Part shown: in pieces, positions 7,061-15,492 of the stretch
How positions within the stretch are numbered: position 1 is the first letter of the stretch
Layout: each line of letters begins with the position of its first letter
NCBI RefSeq assembly: GCF_019050325.1
Contig: NZ_VOMB01000010.1
Span: 1-64,000 of the forward strand
Source of the DNA: [Mycobacterium] fortunisiensis
Lineage (GTDB): Bacteria > Actinomycetota > Actinomycetes > Mycobacteriales > Mycobacteriaceae
DNA length: 64,000 bases
Reading direction: 5' to 3'
Notes under the pieces: model-generated
Told to the model about the DNA's origin: nothing
The model's database searches: none
What the model saw: the letters and a program-made list of their open reading frames with translations, nothing else
Made by a program: the position numbers and the translations under genes

Positions 7061-8520
7061 GAGCGTGTCAAGTTCTCTGTGTAGGTCGTTTTAACTGAAA
7101 CGTTCGGTTGTGGTGTTTACAGATACCGCTCGATGCGGTCTGGGTAGACCAGAGCGAGTTGTTCGAGGGCTTTCTTCCAGTTGGTGACCACCTGTCCTTC
7201 CACGAGCCGTCCGGGGGCTGTTCGGCCGCGTTTCTGACCGCGTTCCTTGGCGCGCTCGGCGGCGCGTTTGTCTTCGATATTGCAGATGGCCAGCCACAGC
7301 AGTTTGACCACCGCAGCGTCGTTGGGGAACTGGCCGCGGTTCTTGGTGACCTTGCGCAGTTGGTAGTTCAATGACTCGATCGAGTTGGTCGTGTAGATCA
7401 CCCGCCGCAGCTCGGGCGGGAACGCCAGAAACGGGATGAACTGCTCCCACGCCCGTTCGAAAACCATTGCCACTGTGGGGTTTTTCTTCCCCAGCTCCGA
7501 CCCGGCGAACGCATCCAATTCCGCGCGAGCAGCATCGGCGTCGGGTGCGGTATAGATCGGTTTGAGCGCGGCGGCCACGGCTTTGCGGTCGCTGTAGGAC
7601 ACGAACCGCAACGCGTTGCGGATCAGATGCACCACACACGTTTGCACCGCGGCTTGTGACCAGGTCGCCGCGATCGCTTCGGGAAACCCGGTCAACCCGT
7701 CGCAGCACACGATGAGCACGTCTTTGACGCCACGGTTGGCCAGATCAGCACATACCGACGCCCAAAACGCCGCTCCTTCGTTCTGCTGGACCCAGATCCC
7801 CAGAACGTGCTTGACGCCGGCCATATCGACGCCTACGGCGATGTGAGCGGCCTTGTTACGAGTGTGGCCACCGTCTTTGACCTTGACCACGATCGCGTCG
7901 AGGTAGATCACCGGGTAGATCGGGTCCAGCGGCCGGCGCTGCCATGCCAGAACTTCATCGGAGATCTCATCGACGATCTTGGAGATCGTCTCATGCGACA
8001 CCTCGGTCCCGATCGTCGACTGGAGGTGAAATTGAATGTCGCGCAACGTCATTCCACCGGCATACAGCGAAATGATCATGTCGTCGAGTCCGCCGGTACG
8101 GCGCTGCCCCTTGGGCACCAGCCGTGGGGTGAACGAGCCGTCGCGGTCCCGCGGCACGTCCAGGGGCACCGGGCCGGCCTCGGTGGCCACCGTCTTGGGC
8201 GAGGTGCCGTCGCGGGCATTGGGCAACCCCCGGCCCGCCGGGTCCCCCTTCTCATAGCCCAGATGATCAGTCAGCTCGGCGGCCAAGCCACGCTCCAGGG
8301 CCAGCTTGATCAGCCCGGGCAGCAAGCCGCCCTCACCGGTCAGCGCGACCTCGCCGGTGTCGATCTGAGCCATCAATTCATCTACAGCACCCGAGGCCCG
8401 CAGCGCTTCGGCCATCTCCACCGTGGAACCAGCCTCGGCCAACGCCATCTCCATGTCCTTGCCTGTCGTCACGTCCTGAGATCCTTCCGTCAGGACCTAC
8501 ACAGACCATCTGACACCCCC
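7061..8520 (-). mobile_element. IS256-family insertion sequence, complete
   Basis: The 1460-bp element has 27-bp terminal inverted repeats (7061-7087 and 8494-8520) that agree at 21 of 27 positions, including GTGTCA and TCTGTGTAGGTC. It is flanked by the 8-bp direct repeat TGATCGAG, the duplication size expected for IS256. It carries one full-length transposase gene on the minus strand. The intact ends, frame and duplication indicate a fairly recent insertion into the IS1182-type transposase. Confidence 0.93.
7117..8472 (-). CDS. IS256-family (mutator-type) transposase
   Basis: The 451-aa protein has the layout of mutator-type transposases. The DDE catalytic residues are visible: D in YLDAIVVKV (about residue 195), D in VCCDGLTGF (about 260) and E in MVFERAWEQF (about 365). 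The family stretch YTTNSIESLN and the following Lys/Arg-rich region are also present. It should excise and insert the surrounding element. An ATG 48 bp inside the right terminal repeat starts the frame, which runs nearly the full element. No frameshift is seen, so it is probably functional. Confidence 0.95.
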   Translation of the reverse strand: MTTGKDMEMALAEAGSTVEMAEALRASGAVDELMAQIDTGEVALTGEGGLLPGLIKLALERGLAAELTDHLGYEKGDPAGRGLPNARDGTSPKTVATEAGPVPLDVPRDRDGSFTPRLVPKGQRRTGGLDDMIISLYAGGMTLRDIQFHLQSTIGTEVSHETISKIVDEISDEVLAWQRRPLDPIYPVIYLDAIVVKVKDGGHTRNKAAHIAVGVDMAGVKHVLGIWVQQNEGAAFWASVCADLANRGVKDVLIVCCDGLTGFPEAIAATWSQAAVQTCVVHLIRNALRFVSYSDRKAVAAALKPIYTAPDADAARAELDAFAGSELGKKNPTVAMVFERAWEQFIPFLAFPPELRRVIYTTNSIESLNYQLRKVTKNRGQFPNDAAVVKLLWLAICNIEDKRAAERAKERGQKRGRTAPGRLVEGQVVTNWKKALEQLALVYPDRIERYL

Positions 8521-8528
8521 TGATCGAG
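8521..8528. repeat. right copy of 8-bp target duplication
   Basis: TGATCGAG here matches 7053-7060 exactly and marks the right boundary of the IS256-type insertion. Confidence 0.9.
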
Positions 8529-10138
8529 GTCGTCGAGCAGTTGGATACGACGGCGTTTCACGCCAACCGCAAGCTGGGTCGGGCAGGTCGGCGGGCCTAT
8601 GACCCGGACATGCTGCTGGCGTTACTGATCTTTGCCTACGCCAGCGGGCAACGTTCCTCGCGGCGCATCGAACAGCTCTGCAGCGATCATGTGGCGTTTC
8701 GGGTGCTGTGTGCCCAGGACGCGCCTGACCACACCTCGATCGCCCGGTTCCGCGCCGCCCATCACGACGCGTTTACCGATCTGTTCGCCCAGGTCCTGGC
8801 ATTGTGTTCGGCCGCGGGGATGGTCAAAGTCGGGGTGGTGGCCATCGACGGCAGCAAGATCGCCGCGAACGCGTCCCGGGGAGCCAACCGGTCACCGGAA
8901 TCGGTGCAGCGCGAGGTCGAGCGGATCAGCGCGCAGATCGCCAAAAACGTCGTGTCCGAAGCGGCGGCCATCGATGCCGCCGAAGACGCTGAAGACGATC
9001 GGCCAGGTGAGGGCAGCGATGGCCTGCCCGAACAGTTCGCCCGTCATAGTGGTCGGGCGGCCAACATCGCCAAAGCCGTCGCAGAACTGCACCGCCGCCG
9101 CGACGCCGACGCGCACGCCGATGCCGCCGATCTCCAGGATGCCCAGGAGTATCTGAAGCGAGTCGAAGCCGGTGGTCCGGTCGGTCGGCCACCGGGAAAT
9201 GTCGACCCGGTGCGCTATCACCAAGCGCGAATTCAACGTGCCCACAATCTCATTGAGTCGGTCGAGGGCATCAAAGGCGCGGCCGCCGCTAAAACCCGCC
9301 GTGATGCCCGCTGCAAGCTCAAGTCCGCGCAGAAGGCGTTGGATAAGGTCCGGGCCGACATCGCCGCCGGTTATCAGCCCGACCTGCGCGGCAGGGCCGC
9401 CCAGCGGCGCCATCTTCGGGCCAGACGGGCACACGCCCGCGGCACGTGGGCAGATCCGGTCAACATCACCGATCCCGATTCCCGGTTGATGCTCGAAGGT
9501 TCAGGTGGCGGATCGGTGCAGGCCTACAACGCCCAGTTCGCCGTCACCGATGATCACTACGTCCTGGGCGTGCACACCAGCCAGGACGCCAACGACACCC
9601 ACTGCTACCTGCCGGCCATCACCGAAGCCACCACGCAGGCCAGTGCACTGGGAAAACAGATCGACCTGGTGCTCATGGATTCGGGCTACTTCACCGATGA
9701 AAACCTCACCGCCGCCGGGCCTGAGCGGCTCATCGCTCCGGGAAAGAACCGTGACCTGCACACCGAGGCCCGCGACAATCCCACCGACGGGCCCCCACCA
9801 CCAGAGCTGGACCCCAAAGACGCCATGCGCCACCGACTGCGCAACCCCGCCAACGCGCAGCGCTACAAACGTCGCGGAGCCACCGTCGAACCCGTCTTCG
9901 CCCACCTCAAAGACCAGATCAAACTGCGCCGCTTCTCCCGCCGAGGACTACCGGCAGTCACCGCCGAACTCCACCTCGCAGCCACCGTCATCAACCTGCT
10001 ACGCCTGCACAACGCACAACCGGCCACCTAGAACACCGGCGTTGACAGGCCAAACCCCTCACACGGCCGAAGCCATGCCGCAGGATCGACCCGTCGCGCC
10101 AAAAATGCAACAGTCACTATCAAGCAGCAATCCGCCGC

Positions 10139-10409
10139 CTAAGCCTCCTCGAAGCCCACAGGTGGATGCCGACCTGGACAGTTCCCCGCGGCGCTGTGGC
10201 GAACGTGTAGCCTTTCCGCCAAATAGCGTGGAGAAATCCCGGATAGCCTGCACACTCGTCACAGTGCCGGGCTGTGACATCGTCCCAGTGCCCGATGCGC
10301 CGGACGCGATCCCAGGACGGGCGAACATGTCATCGGAAATCTGTCCTTCGACGCCCATTCGGACCGCAACGCCACCCTCGTCGTCGATGAGGAACCGCCT
10401 TCGGTGGGC
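10139..10409. other. intergenic region after the IS, no gene seen
   Basis: I see no convincing gene in this stretch between the IS right end and the EEP nuclease stop. Its only clear structure is a copy of the dispersed ~70-bp palindrome at 10194-10264. Confidence 0.5.
10194..10264. repeat. dispersed ~70-bp palindromic repeat, copy A
   Basis: The left arm starts CTGTGGCGAACGTGTAG and the right arm ends CTGCACACTCGTCACAG, separated by ~37 bp. The arms pair imperfectly. Copies B (21289), D (29880) and E (36635) have the same length and arms; this is the most diverged one. It lies between the IS and the EEP nuclease gene, downstream of the latter. Confidence 0.75.
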
Positions 10410-11108
10410 TCAATCGAACACCGCCACCAGCCCCGAATGATCCGTCTCGCCGGCAAGCCTGGGCGCGTGGTCGAATTCGCATGCCTTGACCCGCTGAGCG
10501 ATCTCCGGGGTGGCGTAGAGGTGGTCGAGGCGGAAGCCGTTGTCGCCGGGCCGGCTGAACCACGAGTACTCGCGGTCCGTCGGATGCAGGGAGCGCCACA
10601 CGTCGATGTATCCGGAGCCGATCAGCCGCCCCGGCATCTGCGGCCCGACGAACTTCGTGCCCCTCGGATCTTTGTCGAGATCGTTGTTGCCCGTGTTGAA
10701 GTCGCCGATCAGCAGGTCGACTTCGCTGCCCCGGGCCCGCTCGATCAACGCCTCCCAGTAAGGCAGCTTCGCGTGGGCCTGCGGCAGGTAGACCCCGCAC
10801 ACGATGACGCCATCGACCTCGGCGCACCACAGGTGGCGTGCGTCCAGGTCACGGGTGAACGCGGCGGCGCGGTCGATCGGCGTGCGCGACGCGATGAGCA
10901 CGCTGTTCTGCGTGGGGCCGGCCGCGGGATGAGTGGTCTCGTACCCGGCGCGTTCGAGTTCGGCGATCAGCAGGGCACCGGTGTCGTTGGCCCGGAACTC
11001 CGTCACCACGAGGAGTTCGGCGTCATAGCCCAGCAGCCGCGCGGTGAGCGCATCGGCGGACTTGTTGCCGCCGTGGCGGATATTCAGCGTGGCAATGGTT
11101 CTCGTCAC
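10410..11108 (-). CDS. endonuclease/exonuclease/phosphatase (EEP) family protein
   Basis: The 232-aa protein fits the EEP (DNase I-like) fold: an N-terminal TLNIRHGG strand, E in VVTEFRAND (about residue 38), GDFNTGNND near the middle, and the C-terminal metal/catalytic ETDHSGLV. It should be a metal-dependent phosphodiesterase; whether the substrate is DNA, RNA or a small molecule cannot be told. The GTG at 11108 is preferred because it begins exactly at the conserved first strand; the frame upstream is open but reads as non-coding. It lies 104 bp downstream of the 1422-aa gene on the same strand. Confidence 0.8.
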   Translation of the reverse strand: MTRTIATLNIRHGGNKSADALTARLLGYDAELLVVTEFRANDTGALLIAELERAGYETTHPAAGPTQNSVLIASRTPIDRAAAFTRDLDARHLWCAEVDGVIVCGVYLPQAHAKLPYWEALIERARGSEVDLLIGDFNTGNNDLDKDPRGTKFVGPQMPGRLIGSGYIDVWRSLHPTDREYSWFSRPGDNGFRLDHLYATPEIAQRVKACEFDHAPRLAGETDHSGLVAVFD

Positions 11109-11212
11109 CGGAGTGTCCTCTCGCTCGACATGGGATCTCCAGCGAGCCGCACAGTATGAACGACGCCACCGACAAACCGCCCTGGCCGCGGCACCGACCG
11201 GCGGCGCACGGC

Positions 11213-14200
11213 CTACAGCGCGAACGTGTCCGCATACACCAGCCGCTGGCGGACCGGCCGCAAGTTCGGGAACTCCACTGACCCGGTGCGCAGCTGCCAC
11301 GCGGCTTCGAATGGATCCTCGGTGTCCCCGTCGTCGGTGGGATGAATCTCGAACTCCTGCAGCAATACCCGGTAGGTCCACCCGTCCTCGCGGGTGAATG
11401 CGCCCAGGGTGCCCGACCAGGACACGTCACCCAATCCGGCCGCGCCGACGGTCGGCGGCATCGAGATCGGCTCGCCCACGGTTGCCCATGCCAGGTCCGG
11501 GTCATCGCCGTCAGCGAGCCGTTGCACCGTGGCGCTCACGTGTCGGGTCAGGGCGATACTGCCGGCCGGGGTGCGACCGGCACCAAGTTCACCGAAGCCG
11601 GCCGGACCGCGCAGGGACACCGACGTCCGGCCGCCCAGCAGCGGCCGGACCGTGGCGGTGCGTTCGGGCAGCAGCTGGGCGAACTCGCCGATCACCACCC
11701 GGGAAAGATGCTGTCCGTCAATCGAATGCGGCTGATACCGGCACAACCCCAACCGGACGAACGGCTGGTAGGACGCCCCGGCGTCGAGCTCGATGTCGCA
11801 ATACCAGAGCTTGCGGTCGGCATCGAATTTCGGCGTGTGACCGACAACGGTGACCTTGGCCTTGTTCGTCTCTTCCAGCTCCAGATTGCTGCGCACCGCG
11901 GTGCGCAGCGGGAACTGGTGGATGTAGGGCCCGTCCGACGGTGTGGCACTGCCGAATACCGGATCCGCGCCGACCCGGGTGACCAACGTCTCCGGATCCC
12001 CGAACTGCGTCACGTCGGCCAGGATGTCGATGACCGGACTCAGCGTCGCCGCGACACCGCTGAGCAGCTTGGCTTGTCCGCCCTCGACCTCGCCGCGCAG
12101 CTGGGCGGCGCTCACACCCACACCGCGCAGCAGCCGCTCGGACAACGGTGCGCCGGCCGCTCCGGCGAGCTTCACCGCACCGCGTTCGGCCGCCTTGGTG
12201 ACGAAATCGTCGGCGCTGCGCTGGTCCGCCAGCTCCACCTCGAGCCCGAGACGCTGATCCAACGGCCAGGTGAGCCAGGGCTGATTCTGCAGGACGACAC
12301 CGAGCAGCTCGCCGTCACCCGACGAGTACCACGGCCTGCGCAGGTACACCCGCAGGCCACCGCCGTGCCGGATGCGCCGCTGCCCCAGCAGAATCTGTGC
12401 GCCCAACCCGCCACTCGTCCGGACCGGCATGGGTTCGTCGGTCCAGCGGAAGGTCGGGATGACATAGGCCACCTCGGGTGGATCGGGGCGACGCGAACTC
12501 GGCACGACGAGTTGGGTTTCCGGGCCGGACCGCTGGATCAGCGAGTGCCCGTCTTCGGTCCCGTCGATCACCTTGGGCGGGAAGTACTCGCGGAACCGGG
12601 TGGTGGCCACCGCGTGATAGGTCGCGACGCGGTGCCGGGTGTCGCCGAACTCATGCCGAAGCTGATGCGTATTGCCTTGCCCAGTCGGGTTCGTCGCGTC
12701 GTCGCGGCCAACACGGCAGGAATCCTCGAACGCTTCCAGGAGAAAATCGCCGACATGTGAGCTCAGGTTGCGCACCCCCAGCCCGTTCACGCCGTCCTCG
12801 GGCGCATCCTGCTTCACATCGTCGACCTGCTCGGTCCACTGCGCCTCGATATCCAACCGGCCGGTGCTCTTGGCGTGGTTGGCGATCACCCCGTCCAGCG
12901 CGCAGAACGTCTCACCGCGCTTGCGCAGCATCCCGGCGTCCTCGACGGCGATCACCGGATCGGCCAACGGCTTCTCGACGGCATGCACCACCGTCAACTC
13001 GATCCACGGCGTGAGCATCCAGTTGCGGCTCTCCAGCGCCTCGTGCCGGCGGTCGTTCCAGTCTTCGGGCAGCACGGTGTTGGCCAGAATCAACTCGTAC
13101 ATGCCCTGCAGCTCGAGATCGGCCGCGTCGACGGCTGAACTGATTCGCACGGTGTACATCTCGGCCTGCGGCACGTGGACAGACAACACCCGGCCGGCCT
13201 CGTCCCACACCGGGCCGGCATAGTTGCCCGCGGGCGTCACCGGCGCCGGCGCCGGCCCGTCCGAGATGGTAAGGCGGATCGGCTGACGGTCCCACCAGGC
13301 CCCGGTGTCACTGGGCCAGTTGATCCGCCGATAGATCTCCGGATCGAGGAAGAAGCGGTTGAACCGGATCCCGCGACTCGACACGTCCGGCAGATAAGGC
13401 AACGAGAGCGCCTCGGCCTCAACCACCTCCGGAAGCGCCCCGGACTCACGACTGGCGATTTCGAACGCCTGTTGGATCTTGGCGGAATCCCCACTGCCGA
13501 TCGCCTCGTCGAACATCCCGTGCAGCTCGGCCATCTGTTGAGAGGTCTTGGGCGCGACGATCCACCGGTCGTCACGGTCGAGGTAGGGCAGGCCGGTGAC
13601 GTTGTGATCGGCCAGCTCCTGGACCCGGGGCAGCGCCAGATAGTCGGCGACATTCACACCGTCGGTGCTGCGAATGACCATGCGCAGCTGCGACTCACCC
13701 TCGCCGTACTTCCGGCGCGGCAGCACGGCCGGCGCGGGCACCGGCTCCCAGCGGTGGAAAACTGTGGGGGCGCTGGCGTGTTCGTCGCCGATCACTTCAC
13801 GGCTGACGCTGTTGCCGGCGAGATCCACGGTGCGGGCCCGCAGCCGGTAGGAGCTGCCGTAGCGCAGCGCGGGCAGCGAGCCCGGCGCCGCCCTGAACGA
13901 CGTCTCCAACGGAAGGCCCTTGTCGAGCGGGGCGCGGCCGTCGAGTTCGTTCTGCTCACGGGGCGATCGGCCCGCGTTCTTTTCGTCCTGCGGTGTCAGG
14001 CCGGCACCCGGTCGTGGGGCGACCATGCTCCAGCCGGACCAGGACGCCACCGCCTCGTGCAGATACAGATCCTGGTCGCCGGGCACCGCGGTGGTCGAGG
14101 ATCCCTTGACGAAACCTTCATCGGGAGAGACGTCGAGGGGCACCACCTCACCGCTGTCCCGGTGATAGCGGTAGCTTCCGACCCGCTCGACCAACGAACG

Positions 14201-15481
14201 GAAGTCACGATTGCCGTCCCGCTCGGCGTCGTACCGGTAACCACGGATGACGTCGTCAGCCCACAGCTGCATGGATATGCCGTTGCGTTCGGCATCGGCA
14301 TTCACCGATGTCTGACTGAACTGGTTGGCCACGTGGGCCGCCGCATCGCGCCGGACGATGGTCAACCCGCCGCCGCGCAACGCCGGCAGCGACGACGTGG
14401 TCGACGCCATCGTCGCTCCCTGCTCGCTGACCAGGTCGCGCCGGCGGGCGATTGTGGAGGCGGTGTTCGTCGCCTTCAATGCCGAGCCGTCGATGTCGAT
14501 CTGGTGCACGGCATAGAAATCCGACTGCAGCAGCAGTTGACCGTCCTGGATGTCGGTACGCCCGCCGGGCCGCTGCCGGGGCAGGAAGAACCGGTGGTCG
14601 TAGTACTGGTAGTTCATCCACGGCGTCGCCGTCGGTGCGTTCATCCAGTCGACGGCATCACCGCGCACGATCAGCCGATACCGGTGCTCGCCGGCGAGTG
14701 CGGCGTCGGCGGGCATCCGAACGTCGATGGCCAGCGCCAGCCGGCGCAGCAACGCCGGATAGTCGCCCAGTGCGGCGACGTAGGAGTGGAAGTCGAGGCC
14801 CGGCCGGTCCGGTGGTGGCGTCGGGACGGCGGCTGGGTGGTAGTCGTCGCGGCCCCGCAGCCGCTCCCCGCGGTCATAACGGTCGTAGAACCGGTTCGCC
14901 AGCACAAACGACCTCTGCCGCACGGCGTTTGGCTCACTGTTGAGGACGGCCCACGGCACATGATTGCGGCCGTGGAACATCCGCTCGATCATGTCGTGGT
15001 CGCCGGAGCGATAGTCCCCGATGCGGCCGAGGTCGTCGGCGAGCGCACCCAGCACCGGATCCTGCACCGACGGAAACTCGGTGGGATTCTGCGACCCGAC
15101 CGTTGCATACAGCGAGAGCACCTGCTGGGCAACGGCATCGGCCGGATAGGAGTACAGCCGCCGGTCGCCGAACTCCTGCACGACGGGTTCGTCGACATGG
15201 ACGTGGCCGCCGAACAGCAACTCCCACGTCGGCGGGTCCGGTACCCCCAGCGGCCCGGGATCCGGGGTCAGATCGAAGGTACCCACGCCGTCCACCTCGG
15301 CGACGAACTCCAAATTCGCCACCGTGTCGGGCCAGTGCCGAAACAGCGGAAACGCGTCGAGCGGTTCGCAGCCGCCGCCGGTTCGCAGCCGCGGTGTGAC
15401 AAAGATGGTGGACCGCAACTGATCCGCATCCCGGTCGACGCCGTTGGGCAGCAGGGTCCAGATGACGTTTTCGGTGGCCAT
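11213..15481 (-). CDS. giant protein of unknown function (1422 aa)
   Basis: I cannot assign a family. The protein has no signal peptide or membrane segment. It opens with a strand-rich stretch (NVIWTLLPNGVDRD, then TIFVTPRLRTGGG), has an Ig-like phrase near residue 550 (YRLRARTVDLAGNSVSRE), and is beta-rich throughout. Its ATG is 11 bp after the stop of the 1284-aa gene, and that stop overlaps the GAGGAA ribosome-binding site, so the two are translationally coupled. Codon use is mycobacterial in appearance, and there is no low-GC patch suggesting recent transfer. A structural or surface-complex role with its neighbour is only a guess. Confidence 0.85.
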   Translation of the reverse strand: MATENVIWTLLPNGVDRDADQLRSTIFVTPRLRTGGGCEPLDAFPLFRHWPDTVANLEFVAEVDGVGTFDLTPDPGPLGVPDPPTWELLFGGHVHVDEPVVQEFGDRRLYSYPADAVAQQVLSLYATVGSQNPTEFPSVQDPVLGALADDLGRIGDYRSGDHDMIERMFHGRNHVPWAVLNSEPNAVRQRSFVLANRFYDRYDRGERLRGRDDYHPAAVPTPPPDRPGLDFHSYVAALGDYPALLRRLALAIDVRMPADAALAGEHRYRLIVRGDAVDWMNAPTATPWMNYQYYDHRFFLPRQRPGGRTDIQDGQLLLQSDFYAVHQIDIDGSALKATNTASTIARRRDLVSEQGATMASTTSSLPALRGGGLTIVRRDAAAHVANQFSQTSVNADAERNGISMQLWADDVIRGYRYDAERDGNRDFRSLVERVGSYRYHRDSGEVVPLDVSPDEGFVKGSSTTAVPGDQDLYLHEAVASWSGWSMVAPRPGAGLTPQDEKNAGRSPREQNELDGRAPLDKGLPLETSFRAAPGSLPALRYGSSYRLRARTVDLAGNSVSREVIGDEHASAPTVFHRWEPVPAPAVLPRRKYGEGESQLRMVIRSTDGVNVADYLALPRVQELADHNVTGLPYLDRDDRWIVAPKTSQQMAELHGMFDEAIGSGDSAKIQQAFEIASRESGALPEVVEAEALSLPYLPDVSSRGIRFNRFFLDPEIYRRINWPSDTGAWWDRQPIRLTISDGPAPAPVTPAGNYAGPVWDEAGRVLSVHVPQAEMYTVRISSAVDAADLELQGMYELILANTVLPEDWNDRRHEALESRNWMLTPWIELTVVHAVEKPLADPVIAVEDAGMLRKRGETFCALDGVIANHAKSTGRLDIEAQWTEQVDDVKQDAPEDGVNGLGVRNLSSHVGDFLLEAFEDSCRVGRDDATNPTGQGNTHQLRHEFGDTRHRVATYHAVATTRFREYFPPKVIDGTEDGHSLIQRSGPETQLVVPSSRRPDPPEVAYVIPTFRWTDEPMPVRTSGGLGAQILLGQRRIRHGGGLRVYLRRPWYSSGDGELLGVVLQNQPWLTWPLDQRLGLEVELADQRSADDFVTKAAERGAVKLAGAAGAPLSERLLRGVGVSAAQLRGEVEGGQAKLLSGVAATLSPVIDILADVTQFGDPETLVTRVGADPVFGSATPSDGPYIHQFPLRTAVRSNLELEETNKAKVTVVGHTPKFDADRKLWYCDIELDAGASYQPFVRLGLCRYQPHSIDGQHLSRVVIGEFAQLLPERTATVRPLLGGRTSVSLRGPAGFGELGAGRTPAGSIALTRHVSATVQRLADGDDPDLAWATVGEPISMPPTVGAAGLGDVSWSGTLGAFTREDGWTYRVLLQEFEIHPTDDGDTEDPFEAAWQLRTGSVEFPNLRPVRQRLVYADTFAL

Positions 15482-15492
15482 GGCTCGTTTCC

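Larger units (their letters stand above)
6956..10031 (+). pseudogene. IS1182-family transposase, split by IS256-type insertion
   Basis: The N-terminal 35 codons (GTG 6956 to 7060) encode the typical start with RGYRPVVRDQ and LLPPNIIDWLP. The remaining 500 codons continue at 8529-10031 (VVEQLDTTAFHANRKLG onward), and joining the two restores a ~535-aa frame. DDE residues can be seen: D in VAIDGSKI, D in VLMDSGYFT, and E in ATVEPVFAHLK near the end. A charged ~100-residue insert lies in the middle, as in many IS1182 transposases. The downstream part still has an open frame from TTG 8541, but it lacks the N-terminal DNA-binding region and should be inactive. Confidence 0.88.
6859..10138 (+). mobile_element. 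IS1182-type insertion sequence, disrupted by IS256-type element
   Basis: Imperfect terminal inverted repeats are visible. The left end (about 6859-6898) and the right end (about 10096-10138, read in reverse) share GCGGCGGAT, then a less conserved stretch, then TGACTGTTGCA. Between them lies an IS1182-family transposase that is cut by a second element at 7061-8520. Without that insertion the element would be about 1.8 kb. I found no clear target duplication outside the ends, so the exact boundaries are approximate. Confidence 0.72.

Noticed and set aside
6859..10138. Composite transposon carrying cargo
   Set aside because: The two elements are different families and nested, with no non-transposase genes between matching ends.
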